A DNA stretch of 12,906 bases from contig JAOTVO010000046.1 in the NCBI GenBank assembly GCA_029863355.1, positions 1-12,906 of the forward strand, in the 5' to 3' direction. Below, piece by piece: positions 6,473 through 12,906 of the stretch. Numbering within the stretch: the first letter of the stretch is position 1; each line of letters begins with the position of its first letter. The notes beneath the pieces are model-generated. The model was not told the origin of the DNA, did no database searches, and saw only the letters and a list, made by a program, of their open reading frames with translations. Position numbers and translations under genes: made by a program. This stretch comes from Candidatus Krumholzibacteriia bacterium (GTDB lineage: Bacteria > Krumholzibacteriota > Krumholzibacteria > WVZY01 > JAKEHA01).

Positions 6473-6482
6473 CTCACCTGCC

Positions 6483-7679
6483 ATGCGTACGCGGTTGGGC
6501 ATCGTCGCGGCGGTGATCGTCGGCATCGGCGCCTGCGCGTCGGGACCTCCGGCCGCGGAGCGGGGCCGGCGCATGAGCGCCGAGAAGCGCCGCGCCGCCG
6601 CGCTGGTCGAGCGGGGAGACTACGCGGATGCGCTTCGCCTGCTCGAGCCGCTGGCGACGGCGGCTTCGGCCGATCCCCAGGTGTTCGTTCTCCTCGGCGA
6701 CGCCCGCCGCGGCCTCGGTGACGTCGAGAACGCGATCACGAGCTACGAACAGGCGATCCGTCTCGCCTACGAGGCACACGAGGCGCACCTCAAGCTGGCC
6801 ACGCTGCTCATGGAGCAGGGCAGGACCGGCCGCGCGCTGACGGAGTTCGAGGCGGCCGCGCGCCTGAGCTACGGCGACACGCTCGTGCACTACAACTACG
6901 GCCTGGCCCTGATCGAGCTGGACCGGCGCGAGGCCGCCGTCGGCGAGCTGCGCCGCGCCTGCGAGTTGGCGCCGGCGAACGCCACCTTCGCCCAGGCCCT
7001 GGGCATGGCGCTTTCCGGCGTCGACGACGACGCAGCGCTCGTGGAATTCGAGCGCGCGGAGCTCCTCGGCGCGTCGGACCCATCCTTCCAGAACAACTAC
7101 GGCCTTGCCCTGGAGCGGGTGCACCGTTGCGCGTCCGCCCGGCGCCGCTTCGAGGCGGCCGTCGCCGCGCAACCGTCGAACGAGGCGTTTCGCTTCAACC
7201 TGGCCGCGTCGATCACGCGCGCCGATCCGGGCGGCGGGGAGGCGCGCGCGGCGTGGGAAGGCATGCGGAGGGACTTCGGGGACCGCTGGAGCTATCGCGT
7301 CTACCTGTGCCGGGCGCTCGCTGCCGCCGGCCGCCACGCGGAAGCAGTGGCCGTGCTGGAGAAGGCCGCGCGGGACCGGGACGCCGGGCGGATCGCCGCC
7401 GATTCGTCCTTCGTCGACCGGACACCGCCTACCGTGGCGGATGCGATGGAAGCGCTGGCCCTGGCTCACCGCGGGGGCGGCGAGCTGCGCGCTGCGCTCG
7501 AGCGCATCGAGCGGGCCGTGGCGCTCGAGCCCGACAACCCCTCCTTTCTCAATAACTATGGCGTGCTTCTCGCGGAAAGTGGTAGGATCGCCCAGGCGCA
7601 GGCCCAGTGGAAGAAGGTCCTCGAAGTCGACCCCGAGAACGCGACCGCCCAGGACAATCTGTCCCGGTTCGGCCCGTAA
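6483..7679 (+). CDS. TPR-repeat lipoprotein
   Basis: A 398-residue protein. I chose the ATG at 6483 over the longer open frame from 6429 because it gives a proper type II signal peptide: basic MRTR, hydrophobic 6-16, lipobox I-G-A-C with C18. Residue 19 is Ala, not Asp, which fits outer-membrane sorting. The start also fits the TATATT box 10 nt upstream. Residues about 35-395 consist of eight or more TPR-like helical hairpins, clearest at HYNYGLALIELDR, FQNNYGLALERV and FLNNYGVLLAESG, with a less regular, Asp/Arg-rich stretch around 235-320. It is probably a periplasmic or outer-membrane-anchored scaffold for an envelope or secretion complex; the partner is unknown. It heads a same-strand run with the zinc-ribbon gene (70 nt later), the GlpX homologue and rarA, and shares no obvious pathway with them. 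Confidence 0.85.
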   Translation: MRTRLGIVAAVIVGIGACASGPPAAERGRRMSAEKRRAAALVERGDYADALRLLEPLATAASADPQVFVLLGDARRGLGDVENAITSYEQAIRLAYEAHEAHLKLATLLMEQGRTGRALTEFEAAARLSYGDTLVHYNYGLALIELDRREAAVGELRRACELAPANATFAQALGMALSGVDDDAALVEFERAELLGASDPSFQNNYGLALERVHRCASARRRFEAAVAAQPSNEAFRFNLAASITRADPGGGEARAAWEGMRRDFGDRWSYRVYLCRALAAAGRHAEAVAVLEKAARDRDAGRIAADSSFVDRTPPTVADAMEALALAHRGGGELRAALERIERAVALEPDNPSFLNNYGVLLAESGRIAQAQAQWKKVLEVDPENATAQDNLSRFGP

Positions 7680-7708
7680 CATCGGGCCCGCGGTTTCGTA
7701 GTACCGCG
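7671..7708 (+). other. Two tandem hairpins across the end of the lipoprotein gene
   Basis: GGCCCG (7671-7676) pairs with CGGGCC (7683-7688) around a 6-nt loop that contains the stop codon. Immediately after, CGCGGT (7689-7694) pairs with ACCGCG (7703-7708) around an 8-nt loop. Neither is followed by a T-run, so they may be a processing, stability or attenuation element inside the operon rather than a terminator. Confidence 0.4.
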
Positions 7709-7733
7709 TGAGCCCGAAGGTGCGGGCGTCACC

Positions 7734-7740
7734 GAGAGGA
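7734..7740 (+). promoter_or_regulatory. Shine-Dalgarno that sets the zinc-ribbon gene start
   Basis: GAGAGGA ends 9 nt before the ATG at 7750 and supports this start over the upstream in-frame GTG at 7708. Confidence 0.6.
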
Positions 7741-7749
7741 CGGCCAATC

Positions 7750-8169
7750 ATGTACTGTAAGTTCTGCGGTAAACAAGTCGTCGAGCGAGCCGAGCTCTGC
7801 CCCCACTGCGGGCGCCGCGTGCGCAGCTCATTCGCGAATTTCCTGGAAAACAGCGAGCTCACGCAGCTGCGGCCGCAGCGGGCTCCCAAGAGCCCCGGGC
7901 TGGCCGGGTTCCTGGGCTTCGTCCTCGGTTGGATCCTGCTCGGACCGTTCGGCTACGCCTATCTGGGGCAGTGGAACTGGTTTTGGCTGACCCTGGTGAT
8001 CACCATCATTGCCTACCCGCTCACGTTCGGCCTGGCCTACGTGCTCTTTCCGTTCGCCTTCGCGTTCCACCAGTACCAGATGGCGCGCGACCTCAACGAA
8101 CTCATCGCGCCCCCAACTGCCGGCGCCGAGGGCGTCGGCGCGGACGGCGAGGAGACCCCGACCCTGTAG
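7750..8169 (+). CDS. Zinc-ribbon protein with two transmembrane segments
   Basis: A 139-residue protein. The N-terminus is a treble-Cys zinc ribbon with C3-x2-C6 and C17-x2-C20 (YCKFCGK, CPHCGRR). A linker of about 25 residues leads to hydrophobic helices at about 50-70 and 76-106, rich in Trp, Phe and Tyr (LGQWNWFWLTLV). The segment GPFGYAYLG recalls small TM2-like or DUF membrane proteins with an attached ribbon. The C-terminus is a short acidic tail (residues about 122-139). The ribbon should face the cytoplasm. I do not recognise a named family. The ATG at 7750 places the first Cys pair at residue 3, as usual for this architecture, and has a Shine-Dalgarno. The GlpX homologue starts 16 nt after its stop, so the two are very likely co-transcribed. 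Confidence 0.75.
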   Translation: MYCKFCGKQVVERAELCPHCGRRVRSSFANFLENSELTQLRPQRAPKSPGLAGFLGFVLGWILLGPFGYAYLGQWNWFWLTLVITIIAYPLTFGLAYVLFPFAFAFHQYQMARDLNELIAPPTAGAEGVGADGEETPTL

Positions 8170-8185
8170 CGCCCAGCGCGCAACG

Positions 8186-9133
8186 ATGGAACGCAACCTC
8201 GCGCTCGAACTGGTCCGCGTGACGGAGGCGGCCGCGCTTGCGTCCGCACGCTGGATGGGCAAGGGCGACGCCGCGGCCGCGGACAAGGCGGCGCGCGCCG
8301 CGGTCGCCGCCGTGCTCAGATCGGTGAAGATGGCGGGACGCGTGGTGCTGGGCGACGCCGACACGGGCGCGAAGCTCCCGCGCCGCCGGCCGAGCCGCGA
8401 TGTGCCCGCCGTCGACATCGTCGTCGACGCGCTACAGTCCACCGAATCCGTCGCCCACGGCGGCGACAACGCCATCTCCGTCATCGCGCTGAGCGACCGC
8501 GGCGGCTTTCTCACGCCGCTGGTGCCCTACATGGACAAGATCGTCGTGGGGGCGAACGCGGCCGGCGCGATCGACATCCGCGCCACGCCGCTCGAGAACC
8601 TCGTCAACATCGCCGACGCCAAGCGCTGTTACGTGGAAGACCTCACCGTGTGCATTCTCGAGCGCGAGCGGAACCAGGCGCTCGTCGACGAAGTGCGGCG
8701 CGCGGGTGCCCGCATCCAGCTCCTCGCCCACGGCGACCTGGCCGCGGCGCTGGCCGCGGCCATCCCCGGCAGCGGCGTGGACGTGGTGGTGGGGATCGGG
8801 GGCAGCCTGGAAGGCATCCTCGCCGCGGCCGCCCTGCGCTGCATGGGCGGCGACATGCAGGCGCGCCTGTGGGAGCGCGACGAGGACGACGCCGAGGCCC
8901 TGCGCCGCTCGGGACACGGACGCGCCGACCGCGTCCTGCGGCTCGACGCCCTCGCCCCCGGCGAGAACACGATGTTCGCCGCGACGGGTATCACGAGCAG
9001 CGCGATCGTGCGCGGCGTGCGCTTCGTGCCCGGAGGCGCGGTGACGCACTCCGTGGTGATGCGCGAGCGTTCCGGAACGGTACGCCTGATCGAGACCAAC
9101 CACCGCTTCGACCGCAAGCCCTCTTACAAGTAG
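8186..9133 (+). CDS. GlpX-like class II fructose-1,6-bisphosphatase homologue with altered active site
   Basis: A 315-residue protein, close to the usual 320-335 of GlpX, and collinear with it from MERNLALELVRVTEAAAL to the C-terminal ATGIT...VMRERSGTVRLIE region. In E. coli GlpX the metal ligands, as I recall them, are D33, E57, D85 and E213. Here the aligned residues are D33, D57 (Glu to Asp), D81 and E209. Around them the signatures are broken: DPIEGT is DALQST (81-86), GEGEIDEAP is replaced by GDADTGAKL (56-64) with a 4-residue deletion after it, K29 is Ala, and the DGD of the sugar-phosphate site is HGD (182-184). YMDK and the second Arg of RPRH-like ERERN (R162) are kept. It may be a weakened or re-specialised sugar phosphatase, or a pseudo-enzyme. 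I see no Shine-Dalgarno before the ATG; expression may rely on coupling to the zinc-ribbon gene. I withhold the symbol glpX because of the altered site. Confidence 0.85.
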   Translation: MERNLALELVRVTEAAALASARWMGKGDAAAADKAARAAVAAVLRSVKMAGRVVLGDADTGAKLPRRRPSRDVPAVDIVVDALQSTESVAHGGDNAISVIALSDRGGFLTPLVPYMDKIVVGANAAGAIDIRATPLENLVNIADAKRCYVEDLTVCILERERNQALVDEVRRAGARIQLLAHGDLAAALAAAIPGSGVDVVVGIGGSLEGILAAAALRCMGGDMQARLWERDEDDAEALRRSGHGRADRVLRLDALAPGENTMFAATGITSSAIVRGVRFVPGGAVTHSVVMRERSGTVRLIETNHRFDRKPSYK

Positions 9134-9144
9134 TCGCCGCGGCC

Positions 9145-9152
9145 GGGAAGGA
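9145..9152 (+). promoter_or_regulatory. Shine-Dalgarno of rarA
   Basis: GGGAAGGA ends 8 nt before the ATG at 9161, within the 27-nt gap after the GlpX-like gene. Confidence 0.6.
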
Positions 9153-9160
9153 CGCCAACG

Positions 9161-10483
9161 ATGGAGTTCCCCTTCGCCAACGATCACGCGTCGCCGGGAG
9201 ACGCCCCGCTCGCCGAGCGCATACGCCCGCGCACGCTGGACGACTTCCTCGGACAGGACGCCATCGTGGGGCCGGGCAAGCTCCTGCGCCGCGCGCTGGA
9301 GGCCGGCGAGCTGCGCCAGTCCATGATCCTCTGGGGGCCGCCCGGATGCGGCAAAACCACGCTGGCGCGCATACTGGCCGCGGGCGTGAAAAACCGCTTC
9401 GTTCCCTTTAGCGCCGTCACGGCGAGCATCTCCGACGTCAAGCGCGTGATCGCGGACGCGAAGAAACTGCGCGGGGTCGACCGCCGACCGCTCTTGCTCT
9501 TCGTCGACGAGATCCACCGCTTCAACAAGGCGCAGCAGGACGCTTTCCTTCCCCACATCGAGGACGGCACCATCGTCTTCATCGGCGCCACCACGGAGAA
9601 TCCCAGCTTCGAGGTGATCGGCCCGCTCCTCTCGCGCTCCCGCGTCTTCGTGCTCGATGCGCTCGGCGTGGACGACGTGGCGGCCGTCCTGCGCCGCGCC
9701 CTGGCCGACGGCGAGCACGGCCTCGGCGGCCGCGTCCAGGCCGCGGATGAGGTGCTGCGCTTCCTGGCCGAGCACGCCCAGGGCGACGCGCGCGTCGCCC
9801 TCAACGCCCTCGACTACGCCGCCTCGGTGCTCGCGACGAGCGACGACCGCGTGCTCACGCGCGAAGCGGCGCAGGACGCGCTGCAAAAGCGCCTCGTCGT
9901 GTCCGACAAGGCCGGCGAGTCGCACTTCAACCTGATCTCCGCCCTGCACAAGAGCCTGCGCGGGGGCGACGCCGACGCCGGGCTCTACTGGCTCGCGCGC
10001 ATGTGCGAAGCGGGCGAAGACCCGCTCTACATCGCGCGGCGCCTGGTGCGTTTCGCCTCTGAGGACGTGGGCAACGCCGATCCCCCGGCGCTGCCGCTGG
10101 CCATCGCGACGCGCGAAGCCGCGGCCTTCGTGGGCTACCCCGAGTGCAAGCTCGCGCTGGCTCAGTGCGTCGTCTACCTGGCGCTGGCGCCCAAGAGCAA
10201 CGCCATCTACCGCGCGTACGCCCGCGCGGCAGAGGCGGCGGCCGAAGGCTCCTACGCGGTGCCGCTGCACATACGCAACGCGCCCACGCGACTGATGAAG
10301 GATCTGGGCTATGGCAAGGACTACGTCTACACGCACGACCATCCCGACGCGCCTCCCCAGGAGTACCTGCCCACCGAGTTGGCCTCGCGCCGCTTTTACG
10401 AGCCCGGTGACGCGGGCCTCGAGGCCGAGCTGCGGCGGCGCCTAGAAGCTTTCCGCGGCCGCAAGCGGCGCGGGAAATCCTGA
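9161..10483 (+). CDS. rarA: Replication-associated recombination protein A (RarA/MgsA, AAA+ ATPase)
   Basis: A 440-residue protein, the normal length for RarA/MgsA/WRNIP1. The N-terminus carries the family start (PLAERIRPRTLDDFLGQ, residues 15-32). Walker A is WGPPGCGKTT (58-67), Walker B is LLLFVDEIHRFNK (111-123, D116-E117), sensor 1 is IGATTENPSF (141-150), and the arginine-finger area is LLSRSRVF (157-164). The C-terminal half has the tetramerisation and MgsA-type region, with SALHKSLRGGDADAGLYW, RRLVRFASEDVG and the terminal YGKDYVYTHDHP-type motif before the EYLP segment. RarA acts at stalled replication forks with SSB and RecA. All key residues are present, so it should be active. It closes the operon, 27 nt after the GlpX-like gene, and lies just before an AddB/AdnA-like repair helicase. 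Confidence 0.96.
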   Translation: MEFPFANDHASPGDAPLAERIRPRTLDDFLGQDAIVGPGKLLRRALEAGELRQSMILWGPPGCGKTTLARILAAGVKNRFVPFSAVTASISDVKRVIADAKKLRGVDRRPLLLFVDEIHRFNKAQQDAFLPHIEDGTIVFIGATTENPSFEVIGPLLSRSRVFVLDALGVDDVAAVLRRALADGEHGLGGRVQAADEVLRFLAEHAQGDARVALNALDYAASVLATSDDRVLTREAAQDALQKRLVVSDKAGESHFNLISALHKSLRGGDADAGLYWLARMCEAGEDPLYIARRLVRFASEDVGNADPPALPLAIATREAAAFVGYPECKLALAQCVVYLALAPKSNAIYRAYARAAEAAAEGSYAVPLHIRNAPTRLMKDLGYGKDYVYTHDHPDAPPQEYLPTELASRRFYEPGDAGLEAELRRRLEAFRGRKRRGKS

Positions 10484-10515
10484 CGGGCCCGCGACGCGGA
10501 CGCGAAGCGCGCCAC

Positions 10516-10524
10516 TTATCCACG
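10516..10524 (+). promoter_or_regulatory. Near-consensus DnaA box between rarA and the helicase gene
   Basis: TTATCCACG matches the DnaA box TTATCCACA at 8 of 9 positions and lies in the 119-bp gap, 43 nt upstream of the -10-like element of the helicase gene. Only one box is visible here, with no AT-rich unwinding element, so this is not an origin. At 70% GC I estimate about 0.1 chance matches to its first eight bases per window, so it is suggestive and not proven. Confidence 0.35.
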
Positions 10525-10566
10525 GAAACCTGCCGCCTGCTGCACACCGGAACCGTCGCGATCTGT

Positions 10567-10572
10567 TAGAAT
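10567..10572 (+). promoter_or_regulatory. Candidate -10 (TAGAAT) of the helicase-nuclease gene
   Basis: TAGAAT matches TATAAT at 5/6 and would start transcription near 10579, giving a leader of about 24 nt that includes the GGGGG Shine-Dalgarno at 10592-10596, 6 nt before the ATG at 10603. The nearest -35-like sequence (TGCACA, 10541-10546) is 20 nt away, longer than optimal. Confidence 0.45.
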
Positions 10573-10602
10573 GCCATCTCTGTCCAACGGCGGGGGATTC
10601 GC

Positions 10603-12906
10603 ATGACGCTCACCGACGCCGCTCGCGCCATCGTCGAGTACACCGGCGCTCACCTACGCGTGCTGGGGCCGCCCGGCAGCGGCAAGACCTCGCTGCTCAC
10701 CGAGCGCTTCCGCTGGCTGGAGAGCCGCGGGCGCCGGCCGGCCGCGATCACCTACACCCACGCGGCCCGCGAACGGCTCGTGGCCGCGCTCCTGCCCGCC
10801 GACTGCGCGCGCTTCGGACGCCTTCCCGTGTACACGTACCATCAGCTCGTCGCCCACGTGTTGCGCGAGGACGAGCCCGCGGGGCGCGCCCCGCTCGGCG
10901 AGGTCGAGGAGATGGCGGTGCTCGAGCGCGTGGTGGAAGACGCGCTCTCGGAGCTGGGGAGCGACTACCGGTCCGTGGCGCGCTCGGCGGGCTTCCAGCG
11001 CACACTGCTCGCGACCATCCACGCGCTCCTCCAGCACGGCCTGACCGCCGCCGGAGCGGAGCGGGCAATGGGCGGCGCGAACGTGCGCGCCCGCGACGTG
11101 CTTCGGATCTTCGCTCGCTACGCGCGCACGCTCGAGTCGGCGGGGCTGGCCACGTTCTACGACGCGGCGTGGCGGGCCGCGGACGCGATCGCGCGCACGC
11201 CGCGGTCACACCCCCTGCGCGCCGCGGACGTGCTCCTCGTCGACGACTTCGGCGACGTCGACGCCGGCCAGTTCCGCCTGCTGGAAGCGATGGCGCCGGC
11301 CGGCGGCGCGGTCGAGGTGGGCGTCTTCGGCGACCCCACGGGCGAGCGCTTTGGATTCCGCGGGACGAGCGCGTGCTTCCTGCTGGAGGTGTTTCCGGAG
11401 CGATACCGGCCGCGGACCATGCACCTGGCGCCGCCGCGGCGCGGGCGCGCCGCCCTCGACGAGACCGTCGGCACGCTATCCGCGGCGCTGGGCGCGATGG
11501 CTCCGGACGGCGCGACGGAGCATGCCGATCCGGACGCTCAGCTCGCGCTGGACTTCGGCAAGCGCCCGGGCGCGGTGGACGCGCGCGATCCCGGGAACGC
11601 GCTCGACATGTCCTTCGCCCTGGCCGCGGACGAGGTCGCCGAGGCGCAGGGCGTGGCGGAGGAAGCGGCGCGGTTGGTGACGTCGGGGTCGGCCCGGGCG
11701 GATGAGATCGCCGTGCTCGCGAGGGATCCCCACCGCTACCGCGCCGCGCTCGCGCGTGCATTCGCCGAGCGCGGGGTGCCCTTCGACCCGGGGTGGCGCC
11801 GGCACCACGCCCTCGACGACGCAGTGGACGCACTACTCGCGCTCCTGGCCGCGTCGGGCGACGAGCACCGGCTCTACGCGCTCGCTGCCTCGCCGTGGTT
11901 CGACGCGCTCGCGCGCGCGGTGGACGTCGAACGCGGCGCGCCCGGCGGGGCGATCGAAGACGCCGAGCGCGTCGTGGAGGCGGCGCGCCGCATGGTGAGT
12001 CACGGCCGCCGCGCGTTCGACATGGGCCCGTTCATGTCCGTCGTGGTGCGCCCGCTCGTCACCGGCCTCGATGGCACCCTGGACCCGCGCGGGCTGGCCT
12101 GGATCGCCTCGCTCGAGGCGGCGTGGGTGCGCTACCGCGACGCCATGGCCCGCGTGGGCGCCACCGCGCGGCTCGAGCAGTTCCGCCGCCTCCACCGCGC
12201 GCACTTCCAGAGCGAGCGCGCCCCCGGCTGCGCCGCGCTCCTCTCGGCGCGCGAGGCGTCGGCGCTGTCGTTTCCCGTGGTGTTCGTGGTGGGGTGCGCC
12301 GAGGGCGTGTTCCCCGCCCTGGAGGCGCGCGAGAGCTACGTCCCCTACGAGGAGATCGCCGCCTGCGTCCAGGGCGAGTGCCCCGCGCCCGTTCGTTTCC
12401 ACGCGGCGCGCACGCGCGACGAGCAGCTGCACGACGAGCACGCGCTGCTCCTCACCGCGCTCACGCGTGCCGCGCGCACGCTCCGCGTCTCCGCGCCGCG
12501 CGAGATGCAGGGCGAGATTCTGAGCGGCGCCACGCGCGCCCTGGCCGGCCTGGCGAGCGGGGCGGGCGCTGCGGTGCGCGAGCGGCGCGTCGGGCCGGAG
12601 CTGGCGGCGGTGGTGGCAGTGGCGGCGAGCCCCGGCGGCTTCAGCGCGGGCACACCCGTGCCCGACGGTGCCCTCGCCGTCGAGCGCGCGTGGCTCGCCC
12701 CCGCACCGGCCGCTTCACCCTTCGCGCTGCGACGTTTCCCCATGAGCCCCTCCGCGCTCGACAACTACTGTCGCTGCGCCCGAAAGTTCTTCTACACGCG
12801 CGCGCTGGGCATACGGACGGAGGAGATGGTTCCCGGACTCGTGGGGAATCTCTTTCACACACTGCTCGAGGACGTCGCCAGGGACTTCCCGTCGCGCGAG
12901 ACACTC
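10603..12906 (+). CDS. AddB/AdnA-like UvrD-superfamily helicase with C-terminal Fe-S PD-(D/E)XK nuclease (3' partial)
   Basis: 768 codons are open to the window end. Walker A is GPPGSGKTS (22-30) and motif Ia is ITYTHAARERL. Motif II is VLLVDDFGDVD (210-220): the usual D-E-x-Q-D is D214-D215-F-G-D, so Glu is Asp and Gln is Gly. Motif III is GDPTGERFGFRG (243-254), where the conserved Gln is G247. The motif IV Asn-Tyr-Arg-Ser is not evident. Motif V-like VVFVVGCAEGVFP (559-571) and motif VI ALTRAAR (619-625) are recognisable. From 714 a RecB-type nuclease begins with SPSALDNYCRCARKFFY, where C725 matches the first Fe-S cysteine of AddB/Cas4-type nucleases, and GNLFH (748-752) carries the motif I His. 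The catalytic D/E-x-K lies beyond the window. Partially degraded motor motifs suggest the secondary subunit of a two-subunit end-resection complex, whose AddA/AdnB partner may follow. The start has a good Shine-Dalgarno. Confidence 0.85.
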   Translation, partial: MTLTDAARAIVEYTGAHLRVLGPPGSGKTSLLTERFRWLESRGRRPAAITYTHAARERLVAALLPADCARFGRLPVYTYHQLVAHVLREDEPAGRAPLGEVEEMAVLERVVEDALSELGSDYRSVARSAGFQRTLLATIHALLQHGLTAAGAERAMGGANVRARDVLRIFARYARTLESAGLATFYDAAWRAADAIARTPRSHPLRAADVLLVDDFGDVDAGQFRLLEAMAPAGGAVEVGVFGDPTGERFGFRGTSACFLLEVFPERYRPRTMHLAPPRRGRAALDETVGTLSAALGAMAPDGATEHADPDAQLALDFGKRPGAVDARDPGNALDMSFALAADEVAEAQGVAEEAARLVTSGSARADEIAVLARDPHRYRAALARAFAERGVPFDPGWRRHHALDDAVDALLALLAASGDEHRLYALAASPWFDALARAVDVERGAPGGAIEDAERVVEAARRMVSHGRRAFDMGPFMSVVVRPLVTGLDGTLDPRGLAWIASLEAAWVRYRDAMARVGATARLEQFRRLHRAHFQSERAPGCAALLSAREASALSFPVVFVVGCAEGVFPALEARESYVPYEEIAACVQGECPAPVRFHAARTRDEQLHDEHALLLTALTRAARTLRVSAPREMQGEILSGATRALAGLASGAGAAVRERRVGPELAAVVAVAASPGGFSAGTPVPDGALAVERAWLAPAPAASPFALRRFPMSPSALDNYCRCARKFFYTRALGIRTEEMVPGLVGNLFHTLLEDVARDFPSRETL

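Noticed and set aside
6429..6482. GTG-initiated N-terminal extension of the TPR lipoprotein
   Set aside because: The extension would place a promoter-like TATATT inside the coding region and bury the lipoprotein signal peptide; the ATG at 6483 gives a normal signal sequence.
5018..6574. 518-residue minus-strand open frame opposite the protease and small TPR genes
   Set aside because: It crosses two real genes, a gap and a terminator on the other strand, and its composition (Arg, Ala, Ser, Pro) has no domain signature.
6474..7889. 471-residue minus-strand open frame opposite the TPR lipoprotein
   Set aside because: It is antisense to convincing TPR repeats and a lipobox, with no recognisable motif.
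8432..10342. 636-residue open frame on the minus strand across the GlpX-like and rarA genes
   Set aside because: It is antisense to two clearly recognisable genes; its product is Arg/His/Gly-rich with no family motif. It is the usual false frame opposite genes with very high GC at third positions.
10484..10602. Replication origin between rarA and the helicase gene
   Set aside because: Only one DnaA box is visible, and there is no AT-rich unwinding region, dnaA or dnaN gene.
1..12906. Defence island, CRISPR array or mobile element
   Set aside because: No direct-repeat array, transposase, integrase, toxin-antitoxin pair or known defence gene is seen. The AddB/AdnA-like helicase alone is ordinary genome maintenance.

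Overview
The window is about 70% GC chromosomal DNA with strong GC bias at third codon positions, which produces many long false open frames on the opposite strand. The secreted glycoside hydrolase at 3027-4802 ends in an NPFNP-type FlgD/Por (type IX secretion) sorting domain. Such tails are typical of the FCB superphylum and its uncultured relatives. With this GC content I favour a candidate phylum such as Eisenbacteria, Krumholzibacteriota or Latescibacterota; this is inference from gene content. I see no rRNA, tRNA, CRISPR array, insertion sequence or phage gene.

Left part (1-4991), envelope and surface functions: the 3' end of a GT-C-like membrane glycosyltransferase fused to TPRs (+), an outer-membrane beta-barrel protein (-), a class I SAM methyltransferase (+) and the secreted five-bladed-propeller glycosidase (-). 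The genes alternate in strand. The two convergent pairs abut or overlap at their stop codons (1481/1482 and 3027-3034), so no terminator fits between them. The divergent gaps at 2145-2224 and 4803-4991 hold the promoters.

Middle (4992-6425): an M50 (site-2 protease type) membrane metalloprotease without a CBS domain, then a small soluble TPR protein, closed by a strong intrinsic terminator at 6391-6425.

Right part (6483-10483): a probable four-gene operon of a TPR lipoprotein, a zinc-ribbon two-TM protein, a GlpX-family fructose-bisphosphatase homologue with an altered active site, and the replication-recombination AAA+ ATPase RarA. After a 119-bp gap containing a near-consensus DnaA box and a -10-like element, an AddB/AdnA-like helicase-nuclease gene (10603 on) runs off the end. 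RarA and the helicase both act on stalled forks or broken ends, so this end of the window is a small genome-maintenance neighbourhood.

Two points stand out. First, the GlpX homologue keeps four acidic metal-ligand positions (one as Asp for Glu) but has lost the D-P-x-D/E-G-T and GEGExDEAP signatures. Second, start sites fall into two classes: three genes have a -10 hexamer only 6-10 nt before the ATG and no Shine-Dalgarno (predicted leaderless), while several others have clear Shine-Dalgarno sequences. I did not find a clearly new multi-gene defence or mobile system here.
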